From Tubiluchus corallicola (taxonomy: Eukaryota > Priapulida > Priapulimorpha > Priapulimorphida > Tubiluchidae), in NCBI GenBank assembly GCA_030141605.1, contig JAQGDQ010000202.1, forward strand, positions 27,097-91,096: DNA of 64,000 nt. The letters run 5' to 3'. The first letter of the stretch is position 1. Each line of letters starts with the position of its first letter. The translations under genes were made by a program, and so were the position numbers. The notes beneath the pieces are model-generated. The model searched no databases, had not been told where the DNA came from, and was given only the letters and a program-made list of their open reading frames with translations. This document shows positions 10,201-22,800 of the stretch, in pieces.

Positions 10201-13200
10201 CGTATCACTTGTAATTTCTGCATCTCTTCTAATTCTTTTCTGATAACCTCTCTGCGAGCATGAGGAGTTCGGTATGGCCTCTGTCTAACTGGTGTAGGAT
10301 TTGTTAGAGTAATACGATGTTGAACTAATTCAGTGCGAACGGGAAGATCAGTGAACAGCTCTGAAAATTCTGCAAGTACTGCTGCCAACTGACTAATCTG
10401 TTCATCATTGAGATGAGAGTCATATGCTACATCATTGAGGGACTGCGTGGGTGAGGCAGAAGGCGGGAATGCATATTCAGGAAGTTTCAATGAACACTCA
10501 TTTTCCTCCTGCTCATCCACCTTCACATCACCATTACCAACTGTAAAGGGGCCACGATAGCGCTTTTGCATTTTGCTTTTTCCTTCAGGCATTAAAACAA
10601 GAACTTTTTGCCCTATTTCAAGCGAGCGTTCTGAAGTGGTTTTATCATACCACTTTTTCTGTGATATTTTAGCTTTTTGCAAAGCTTCATGGGCATCAGT
10701 AGTTGCCTCTTCTACAGTGTTAATTATGCGAGTCACGTAATCATCAATTTCCTCCCACTTAGGAGCTTCTACAGAGCCCCAACGTTCCTTTAGGGCAGCC
10801 AAAGGCCCACGCACGGGAAAACCGTAAACTAGCTGAAATGGAGCATACCCAGTGGATTCTAGGGGTACTTCCCGGAAAGCAAATAAAATAAACGGAATAG
10901 TTTCATCCCAGGGTAAATGTTTCTCATTTTGCATGACTTTTAAAATGCAGGATTTTAATGAGCCGTTAAATCTCTCCGTTAACCCATTCCCCTGCGGGTT
11001 ATATGGGGAAGTGAAAATTCCCTTTACACCCAAGGCCTGTTCTAAATCATGGATTAACTGTGATGTGAATTGAGTACCTCTGTCGGTTAAAATCTCACGC
11101 GGGATGCCATGTTGACATATGTATTGCAGTAAAGCTTTAACAACAGTAGTGGTTTCAATATTTGGCAGCGGGTAGCAATCGGGGTACCTCGTAGCATGAT
11201 CTATTATTACTAACGCGTACTTATTCCCCGAGGGTGTTCTCTTCATAGGCCCAATAATATCCATGGCTATAGTTCGAAATGCAATCGAAGGTATGGACAA
11301 TGGCTTTAATTTTGCTTTATCGGAAAGTTTAATTCTCGCCGTTTTCTGACATGGGACACACGAGCGGCAATATTGTATCACTGAACGTTTAACTCTAGGC
11401 CAAATACATTCTTGTAAAACACGTTGGGTAGTTTTACGGATGCCCAGGTGACCAGCCATGTGCGCATCATGTGCCAAAGATAAGACTGCCAAACGTCTAG
11501 ACTTGGGTACAACCAAAAGTTCGTAGGGTTCAGCATCGCGCTTTTCACGTGTCAGGTAATATAAAACGCCATCTTTAATGAAGTAACCCTTTCTTTGGGC
11601 TCGAGCTGCTGTTTCTGTGACTGCGTGATCACGTAAATTGCGCAAACTAACATCATCGCGCTGTTCTTGCTGCAATTGTTCTTTACTAAGCTGTGACAGC
11701 TGCTGTTGCTGTGCTTTAGTATCTACGCCAGATGCAATATTTTTTTCCGCTTTTTGATCAGCGTTTAAACTACTTAGTAATTTTTTCTCACTCTTAGCTT
11801 CTGCTTGTAGCTGCTTTGCTTTTGATCGGGTTACTGCAAAAGCTTTTTTCGAATTACCAGCTTGTTTCGCGACATTTGTATTTCCACTCAAAAGTTCATC
11901 AAAGTAATATGACGTATCTGAATTTTCAGGTGTGACACATTCTAAATCAACTGACTTAGGTGGTGTACTAAAACTCTGTTTAATGCTAAATGGTGTCACA
12001 GCAGTTCGGTAATCATTACCTAGCAAAAAGGGCATAGGAAGACTATCAGACACTGCCACTCTCAATCTACCATTAACTAGCATACATTCCACCTCAACGA
12101 CAGCTATACGTGTATTTTTAGCATCGCCATGCACACACCAAATTTTGGTATAATTTTCACTTTGTAGAAACTGTTCTGGACGGACATAACGTGGTTGGAT
12201 CAAACTCACGCTAGCACCAGAATCTCTTATACCATCGATACAGATACCATTAATTTTAGCTTTAAAGCTAAACTCATCAGACTCAGGCACACACTCGGGC
12301 ATAGCCGCAGGTAAACTGGTAGAGTGACTGGTATTTCCTGTCTTGGCCAAGAATTGACGACTAGGATTTCTACTCTTGCCACTAGTTTCACCATAATTAG
12401 GGCGTTTCGGGCACTGGATCCTTTTGTGTCCAAGTTCTCCACAAGTATAACAGCGTATCTTCTTCATGACGTCATTATTCATCTTTTTTCCAGAACCATT
12501 TGAAAAAACTGCCGGCCTAGAATTTCCACGCTGTTGTTGCATTTGTTTAAGTTTTGAAGCAGTACCTAATGCATTAGAAGCAATGTACAAATCAGCTTTC
12601 TCTGCCACCTTTTCCATTGTCTTCTGCCCTTGCTGCCTGACCCAAATGCTCATTTCACGGGGCATCAATGTAAGGGCCTGCTCAATACATAGCAGTTCAC
12701 AAACGTTCTCAAAGGTGGACGCTTCTTCGGCTTTCAGCCATTCTTGCAGGGCACGATCAAGCCGTACAAAAAGCTGACGGAATGTTTCATCCGGTCTCCG
12801 AGTAATCTTGCGGAAACGTTCAAGATACATGTCATTGGAGAGGACATAGGCAGCTAACAAAGTCTTCTTTACAACATTGTAATCTTGCATGCTGTCAAGT
12901 GGTACTTGTTGAAAAGCCTGGGCTGCTTTTCCAGATAAAGCTGGGCCCAGCGATGCAGCAAAGTGTTTCTCTTCAAGGCCATTAGCTTTGGCTACTGCTT
13001 CAAACCACTGTAAGAAAGTATGCAGATCATCGGTTCCCTCTGTAAATACACGTGATAACTTTACACGGGGTATTCGAGATGCGGTTGTAGTAAGTATGCC
13101 ATCAGGTGATTGAGGAGGAACCTGTGTCACGTGACTTGGAGATGTGGCATCCAGCTCACGAAGCTTCAACTCAAACTGATACTGCTCTTTCTGCATTCGT

Positions 13201-16200
13201 TCTCTGCGTTCCTCACGCTCACGTTGCCATTCTCTCTCTTCACGTTGCATACGTTCACGCCTTTCTTCACGTTCCCGTTCCCATTCACGCTCTTTCTCAC
13301 GCTCTACTAACTTTAACTTTTCAATGTTGTAAAGGGATACTGAACGTTCTGTCATCTCATCATTCGCAGGCTTACCATTAATACCAGAATGCAAGGTAAG
13401 GTCGGCAGGAGGGGGAGTTGCTAACAGTTGATCAGACACACGTCTGCGTCCACTCATCTGCGCAACAGACACACTCGGTGTGCTTGACACACCTCCAACT
13501 TCTTTCGGTCTAACACTAGGTTCCCCTGTCGTCACAGGGTTACCCTGTGCATTTATGATTATATCAATTATTCCGGCCTTATTTGTACCCTGTTGTAAAG
13601 TTAGCCTACGTTCAACCGTTATCTGCTTTAAGACAGGTACAGTTAGTTGCTGCAATTCACTCTCCACGTAAACGCGTGACATTCTAATCACAGGATAATA
13701 TAGGACAAATAGTAGTTACAGTGAAAAAACTTTATGCTTGCAGAATATTTATAGATCTATCATTCAACTGACCCACACTGGCTCAGCGCATACAGACATA
13801 CAAAAATACTGTATATTAGGGGTAATGTAAGTGCAAATCAAACAAAGTAGCAAACTAGGAATATACAAAATCTAGGCCAAGACTTTTGACTAGCCTGCAA
13901 CGAAATAACGGTTTCACTAGCACTTGAAACGTTTACAGTGTAATCAAGGACAAATCGGCATTCAAGTCGGCATACACCTGGAATTATAGCGTTTACGAAA
14001 TCTGCAGGAAACCTATTTAAATAATAGACAAAACACATTCAACTGAGTAATCAATAAAGTCACTCAACGGAAGATGCTATGTTCTTTCGATATGCTTTTG
14101 CCCAAAGATTCCCCCAGAAAATTAGCTATGTAACTAATTACCTGAAAGTAAATATCATTAAATTCTCAAAATGCTGACAAAGAATTTTATTCCTACCGAG
14201 TTACACCAAATAAAGTCAAATATCCCACTTCTGACACCATAATGTGACGATGTAGTCTAAGTTCCGTTATTGTAAATATGTGGTTCGTGACTTAAGTGTA
14301 ACCCTTAGGTAAAGAATAAAACACTTAGTCGAAAACACTGAGAAGAAACAACTGAATTAATAAAATAATACAACAATTTAATTAATATCCCAAAATACAT
14401 TACAAGACAAATGTTAATAATAAAGATTAAGCCGGCTAAGAAGAGAAAGAACAACGTAATGTTTTTCACCAGTCCAGTCTTGGCATCATCAAGCGACTAT
14501 TCTCCTGCTCCCATTCCGCGGCATCTCCTCACCAGGGGCTTGATCGAGGAATGGTGCACCATAGAACGGTTGACTACACTAGCTCTTCATGGATCTGATT
14601 ACGTGAACGACGTCTCCAAACTTTGACGACTCCTGATGTACACGCCTCCACTAATACGACGCCAAAATGGGGTAGCATCCAAGCTCCTGCACTCGTCGCA
14701 AGGTAAGGATTACCAATTTTGTAATCACAGCATCCCGCACCAACGACAGTATCATCAACGTCAGGTAAATACGAGTAAGTATCATCAGCAGCAGATATCA
14801 TCGACAACTGGTAAGTGATGTATCATCAGCGTCAGGAAAATATAATCAGAAATAGGTAAGTATCATCGCTAGAATGCAACTATCGTCTCTGTCGTAACCA
14901 GGTAGACAGATCGCTTTTCTACAAGCAAGCACTATTACTACTAACCCATCATTTTATGACATGTGAACGTCCGCTTAACTCGCCAACTTAAAGCGGAATA
15001 CCAGGGCGAACTGAACAGCCAAAATTTCGTCTACGTGGCTTCAATCACATGATATAGTAGTAATGCATAAACAGTATCACTGAATGTACAGGTGAAATCT
15101 GATTTCAGAACAGGTTGGCTTCTGTCATTATACCGTTAAACATCTTAACTAAAGTTCTTTTATAAATGGTGGAATTATAACAGTAGGAACTAGTTACATA
15201 ACCTGGCCTAAAATAAGCCTGAGCATCACACTTGGCTATCATTAAACTGAAGTATCCAATGCTACACTAAACTAACTCCATATCTCCTTCAATAAGTAAT
15301 CTACTTAATAACAAAGTGATATATATTTAGCAGTTCAAATGTTCTTTAAATTTTTGCACATTTTGTGGAAACCTGAACCATGCAACATGGGTCAGATGAT
15401 TTGACAAGCAGCAATTCCGGTTCATCTGTACTCAAAAACCTCCAAGACAGTGCAGCTCTGTACGGTGTACATTATTGTACACTGAACCACATTCAAATAT
15501 AAAATTTAGCGTATGTCTCTTGAGTCAAAATAACAATTTCATAGAGTTTTCCATTTCTAAAAATATAGACAGGCCATTCCTCATACACCTCAATACAGAA
15601 TAACTGTGTACACCATAGGAGATTAGCTAGCTCAAAAGGTTATGCTGAATAAGTAATTAGTGCTTGTAATTACAAAATTAATTTCTAAATTATTATGATT
15701 ATAATAATGTACTCAATCAGCGGTCAATTTCTCACATCAGTGGACAGCCTCACATCTAAACTACAACTTCAGATGACAAAATAAGCACTTAAAGCATATC
15801 ATACCTTATCGCTAAGATTGCAAAGCCTGCGCCGGATTTCTATGTCTGAGCGGGCACACAAAGCTTTCCTATTGGGTCCTATATCACTTATAGCTACATC
15901 TCGTTGTTTTTTCTGCAGCTCTGCTTTCACATGAAATAATGCAACGTCACTGTGGAGTTCAAACTTGGCATCAGGATTGCCTGAAATCAAAAAAAATGTA
16001 ATGAAGTAGAATTATTTCAGCAACTTTCTTTGTGGCATCAGAATGCACTTTACAATTATTCCAAATCAATTTAGGAAAAACTGCCTAGGAATTTCCTGGG
16101 AAATTAGGCTTAATTACAATGTCCGCAAAAATGTCAGAAAGAGACAGCAGTAAAACTGCAAAAGTGCCTCGTGTAATTAGCAAAATCATCTTAAATGGCG

Positions 16201-19200
16201 ATCATTTCGCCATTTTTGCTTGTGCACATTTCGACTGAAAAATGATGTAATTGACGAAGTAAAGAATAGGTAAGTTGCAAGTTTCAAAGTTTAAGTGATG
16301 CATGCTTACAAAAAGCCATGAAGGTAGTCAGTTATGTCGTAATTTTCAAGTGAGTGGCAGCTCTCACCATGCTGAGGAACTTTTATACAGTGATAGTATA
16401 AATCAACTTTAAGCTTTGTAGAGTTTTTCGCAATTTTTTTGTTGTATCTTTCTAAGTTGTAGTCACATCAGTAAAATAAGTCCAAGATGTTGCGCAAATT
16501 GTATTTTCTTTTAAAAAATGAATAACTGCAAAAACATTAAATAGCATGTACATACCATTTTCTTGTAGTTCCTTCACACAAGCTGCTTTTAACTTGTCTA
16601 CAAGTTCCTCACCAGCAAACTGTTTTGAGATACCAACTCTTGAAATAATATTTGCCAAAGTAAATCGCTTTCTGGCTGACACAGAAACACTGAGATTTGG
16701 TCTAGGATCCTGTGCCAGACTCGCCCAATCAACATCTAAAAGATCTGTGGCTAAAAATCAAATAATAAACTTGTAGAATTGGAAAACCAGAGCTAGATTA
16801 AGTTAGCATGGAAAATATGAACTTCCACTGCACAGATACATTTCATAAAGCAGAAATGAAACATGTAAAGCTGAAACATGTTGTGTCTATAAACCAAGTG
16901 CAAAGATCTAACCTATTTATTTTCAAAACTTGGCAGAATAAATGCCAAACAAAAGAGTTGTTTGGTTTAATCATTTGATCATCAAGCCTGTATAATTTTA
17001 ATTACCTTTCGGTTGTGGAACAAAATTTTCTACCTCTTCTTCTTTTTTCTGCTCATCATCTTCCCTAAATATATTTTCCAATTCATCGTCACTAATTGGT
17101 TCCATTTCTGACTCAATCACAGCTGTGGCTTCAGTTTTGTCATCAAGTGGTTCTTCTACGTGACCTTTAAAATTTACAAAAAGTGCCAGATATACTGATA
17201 CAGGAGGATTCATTCACCTAAAGAAAATGTTACAGGAGAAGGGATCAATTCGTGTAAAACAGAATGTTGTAGGTAAAAAGAAAATAACTCAATGTAGAAG
17301 ACAAAGTTGTAGCGAAAATAAATCAAATTATGCAAAAGAAATTAACTTCTGTAGTACAAAATGATGCACGAATTTTAATTTCAGCTTTGTTGTCAAAGCT
17401 AAAAATGCTTAAGACTTTTTAAGAAAAGAAAGCCTGTTTACGTATAGGACACATATATCAACCATTCCCGTAACAGCATTGTTTCCAAATAATTAACAGC
17501 TTTTAGAAGGAACACATTAACAATGTTTCGATAATGTTGATGGCATGTTAGTAGTAGTTAAAATATAAAATACAACACAGCATTTCAAAATAAAGGAAAA
17601 CTAAAAACTGACTAAAGTACTAAAATAGACAAATTATAAAATACTTTGTAAAATTAGACATAGGTTAAAAGCAAAAGACAGATAAAAGTACTAAATTGGA
17701 CAGGTTCAAGTTCTTTGCAAAATTAATCCTAATAAAAACAAAAATTAAACAAAATTTGGCACAAGTACTGAATCAGACAAATTATAAAACAGTTTGTAAA
17801 ATTAGACACAAAGTGAAGGTGAGTTTGTAAAATTTTCAGTCAATAAATCTGTGTTTAAGTGTTAAAATTTAACTAAGAAAAATTGTTTGCGACACATAAT
17901 ATACAGAAAAATACAATTACATGTATAATTACATTAAAATAAGAGCTACTTAAAGCAGTAGAAGATCGCTAACATTAATGTCGAGAATAGAAAATCTAAT
18001 TTAAAAGTTTTTGGTGAAGAGTAAATTTTATTCGCCTTAAAAATGATTTAAATCTTATATTTTCATCTATTCTGTTATAAAGCACAGCCCCACTGCATTG
18101 TAGCATTGATTTGCCATAATCAGTTTGCTGTACTGTATGTAGCACTATGCACGGTTAGTTCAAAAAATTGCCTTTTTTAAAAAACAATCATTACCTTTGA
18201 TTTCATCTGGCTCTGCACTTTCAGTAGAAAGCACAGAAGCAATTTGTTCACCTTCTCCAACTCGAGGAGACAAATGACTGGCTACCTCTCTTTCTGCTTC
18301 TGCTACTGCTAAATTTACTCCCTCTGATAACTTGTCTATATCGTCTGCGAAGTTTTCTTCACTAACGTCACTGAAAGCTTCTCCAATAAGGTCTTCACCA
18401 GGTGGAAGTTTTATATCAGCGTCAAGTAAATCATCATCTGGCAATGCAAGATCTGAACATTCATGCTCTAGTGGTATATCTTTGTGTTCTTCTGTCGGCT
18501 CATCAGTACTCACTCTTGGACTGTCATCATGCTTTCTGCGATAATCTCTTTCTCTGCTGCTCTGCTTGTTTCTACTATCATCTCCACTTATTTTTTCCTG
18601 AAAGCAAGACATAACAAGTAAAGATTTTCTTTTCAATTTTTGTATTTTATATGTAAAAGTAGTGGCACGACATCGGTTGCATTTTCATAATAAATTAATT
18701 GGCTATGAAACCAATTTCATAATCATTTATAATTGCTTTTTAGGTCGTTTTCAGCTATTTCACGAGAAAGCAGGTGCACATGAAAACTACATGTTCATGT
18801 TTATGAGAAACATCTACATTCAAACTTCTACAACTACAGCCTGTTCAGTAAGTTATTGCACAAAGGTAGCACGATACTACTTTCCTGAAAAATACAGCGC
18901 AAATGGTATTGGCAACAGAACCAATTTGCATCACCAGCTGAAAGAATAATCGATAACTGGAATTAAAACTCGAAATTGATTAATCAGTAATAAGTAAAAC
19001 AAACGACTTATTTTCACAAGGAATTATCTAATAACGATACTAGTTTTGATTATCAATAAACAAGAAACATTGAGATGAACAGTATCAATACAGCCATTCT
19101 TACTCTGTGCTTGGAATCTTCACTTCCCTCGTTTCTTGGGGAAGCATCATCGTGTCTCCTGCTGCTATAATCTTCTTTTCTCCTATCAGTCTCTGTCTCT

Positions 19201-19820
19201 CTCTTTCTTTCACCAACTTGTTCCCTTGTACTACCTTCTCTCTGCCAATGTTCTTCTTCATTCCAAGCATCTTCCCTGTATCGTTTCCCGGGAGGAGCAC
19301 CATACGGACTTTTATCATCGTCTCTTGGTCGTTTGCGGTTATCTCTGAAATTAAAGAATTATTTTGTCTTAGTTAAAATCAGGCAACTTTCAATATGCAT
19401 AACATGTGCTCACATCAAGGAAACGTGTAATTAAACTAAGCTTTTCATGTTTTGTTCAACAAATTTTTGTTCTTGTCACAGTAACTTGCTAGTTATTTTG
19501 TAAAGTTTCACTAAAAACTAAAATGACAGGTGCTATTTATCAAGTTGGCAATATTTGCATTCTGCTCTATCACTGTAAAAATGCTGCCATCTTGATTTAA
19601 TACTAAATAGGGAATTAACAACGCAACATTTTGAATTTCAGGTTAATTTTTCAAATTTTAAGTCCATGAATGATAAATTTGTTAGATTCAGAAACAAGCA
19701 ATTGTCAAATTTATGCTAACTGAGCTCTGCTCAGGAAAGCTTGCACACTTTTCACTACCTAGCTGCTTTTTCTCTGGCTTGCCATTGCCACTAAATTCTG
19801 AAAAGAAAATCACGCACGCA

Positions 19821-19884
<64 letters not shown>

Positions 19885-22800
19885 TATCAAATAGGCATAC
19901 TTCAAAGAAACTGGGCAAGGATAAAAATCTATACTTTTATACTAAAAGGCACACACTAGATACACATTGCTTTTAATAAATGCATATGTATAGGCTGAGT
20001 GATCTCGAAGTAGGTTTCATGTGATTGTCTGGTTTCGATATTTGCTTTGGAAAGTTTTCATTCTCCAAACCGAATCTGGGCATTTGCTTCGTACAGCGCG
20101 GATATAATATAAACAAACTAAGACACTTCTGCCAGTTTACTGCTCATCTTCAAGCACTACCTTTGATTATGAGCCAGGTTCTGGTGCTGCCACAAACATC
20201 TCGTCCTATCGCTGAAGGATCTACTTTAGCTAACAGTGTGCCAAAGTGTATGAACAAACGATTGCTATTTTTGGGCATTCATAACAACACAACATCTGAC
20301 TGCTACATTCTTATTTATGGAAAGGTCACTTTGTTCTGGTATAAAGTATAAGCAATAGCAATCATTACAAATACTATGATGCGGATTGTTGGTTTTCTTT
20401 GCACAGCATTCTACAAAACTTCAATTTACAGAGGCTGAAACTAACACTAAAGACATAACAGTGTAAAGATAATGTTCTACCTATATTTATTGAAGTCACG
20501 ATCTCTATAATCTGGATAAGATTCACTTCCTTCTGGTTCTTGATCCATTCTATCATCATATCTATTACCAAAACCCTTGCCACGAGATCTACCTCCTCTC
20601 CGTCTTGGCATCTCCGGCTGTTCATACTGAACTGTGTCATCTATAAAAAATAAAGCCACTGTTAGTTGCAGGTTCCAGTTAGTTGCTAAATATAAAATAC
20701 CTGTGAAAATATTAAAAATAAGGTATAGTAAAAAGTTAGTACTTAAAAAAAAATAAATAACTAGGAATGTATAATAATGATGCTATGGTGGTGGTGGTAG
20801 TGACCAAAATGAAATTAAGTCATCATAATTGATTACTTTTTAATATGCAACTTAAGGAGGCAATGAATTAAAATGAATGAATGCTTAAAAGACACATCAC
20901 TGAGGGGGCACCTTGTGTGCTAATTCATTTCATTTAACCACACTAAAGGCACTTTTTTGGTTTGACTGCAGAAAGGGTAAACTAAAAAATGATGTGCTAT
21001 AGTAAAGACAGTGTGACAGTTTGAGTTAGCACAGAATCAAAGAGAATGTACTACAGAATAAAGTTAGTTATAATATGCAGTATTCATTTAATAATACATT
21101 TGTGCAAGGCAGAGAATTTAAAAAACGCTTTCATTTTATAACAGAGACCTCATATAATTAACATAATGCAGAAATTGCTTTCCCAAGTTACATGAAAATG
21201 ATGCATTAAATATGGGTACAGTTGACATGGGAAAATGTCAAATAGCTGAAAATTTGACAGCTTTGGTATTTGTAAAATTAAGAGATGTTGGAGATAGCAT
21301 AGGATTTTAAAAAAATAATTTTGACAGCTAATAGTTTTGCATTTCTAGAACTCTAAGCTTACATAGCAGTTAAGAAAACATAATAAAACCTTAATTCAAC
21401 ACTTTTTGTTAAATTGTACAACAAAACACGTTAGAAAAAATATCAACCTACGAAAAAAAAATAAAGAAAAGAAGATACACTACAAAATCACTAGTCTTGA
21501 TCTCCAGTGCTAAATAATTGAACTCATACATGTCCCTGTTTAGACACCTACAAAATGCCAAGTTGTAACAACACTTTTTTTATAAATTTAATTTCTTAAT
21601 GCCCTTTTTGTTCAACAACCTTGTTGTTTCATTTTAATTAATTTAGAAAATGTACCTCGTGGTCTTCCTCTATTGTCTTGTCTTTCACGCTCATCAAATA
21701 ACTCACGACGATCATCTAAAAACATACTAGATCATTAGCAATGTAATAATTAGAAGCAACAAAGTCCTGCTAAAACATATACAGTATACATCTGAGCTCA
21801 TATTAAACACTAAAATATTTATCAATGCAGCCATCATCACTATCATCATCGTCATCATCATCATCATATCATCGTCATCACCATTATCATCACTTTCATC
21901 ATCACAATTATCATCATCACCATCGTCATCATTGCCATTTCTAAGACCGTTGATTTGAAAGTGGAAATATTTTGCAAATGCTCTGGATTAAATTCAAATC
22001 TTTGCAGTCAACTGTGTGCAAACATTCCCTGCATTACCTGTAAGTGTCGCATAAATTGATATCTCTGTAACAGGTATTGTAGACAAGAAAAAAACAGGTG
22101 CATTTATATATGTAGTACATAAACCCATGTGCCGGCAGCATTAATACATCATATTCAACATGACGACTATATTATGACTGAAATTTCTATACTCTTAAAG
22201 TAAGTAAGTATTTGCAAGTCACAGAAAATGACTCACCAAACAGTTCTCGCTCATATCTTGCAGGCCTCTCCCGAGGTTTACTTAGCTCTCCTCGAAGAAG
22301 AGGTACAGGTCCGTACCTATCATCAACTGGAAGTGGCATAGGTATACTAGGCCCATATGGATCGCCATGACGATTTATTAGACGAGTCTCATAGTTTGGA
22401 CCTCTTCGATCATCCATTCTTTCAGTTAATGGGTGTGGGTCTCTATATTCATCTGGTAGAAGACTTTTCCGCTCACCTATAGGAAAACCTCTTCGATCAA
22501 ATAACGTAGGGCCTCTTCGATCATCTCCTGATGCATTTCTGCGGTCATCTGGTGCTGGCCCACGCCGAGAACCTCGTGGTGGAACCCGACGATCACGTTC
22601 AGTAACTGGAGGGACCCTTATATCGTCTCGAGGCTGCGTTCGGCGATCATCAGGCGGTAAATGTGTCAAAGAATGTCCCCTGTGGTCATCTCTAGAGGAT
22701 GCATGTCTGTCCTCAGAATGTCTGCTGCGGTTATCTAGGGGCAGTGAACGATAATCCCATTCTGAAACTCCATGATCATCATTCTTATCATACCGACCAT

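Larger units (their letters stand above)
7447..15230 (-). mobile_element. complete Gmr1-like Ty3/gypsy LTR retrotransposon
   Basis: A 7,784-bp element: LTRs at 7447-8434 and 14243-15230 (988 bp each, TG...CA), a tRNA-Leu primer site at 14223-14239, one gag-pol frame at 9030-13691 and the CTTGG target duplication. The LTRs are equal in length with about eight substitutions by eye (~0.8%), so the insertion is recent. It lies in the 15th intron of ZC3H13 in the same orientation as the gene. No env-like frame is present. Pol order is PR-INT-RT-RH, as described for the Gmr1 group. Confidence 0.96.

Noticed and set aside
12227-12442. Alternative frame over the gag knuckle/protease region
   Set aside because: Shadow of the gag-pol frame, with no domain of its own.
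19688-19976. Frames across the CA/CACG microsatellite
   Set aside because: They encode only CV or HT repeats and lie in an intron.
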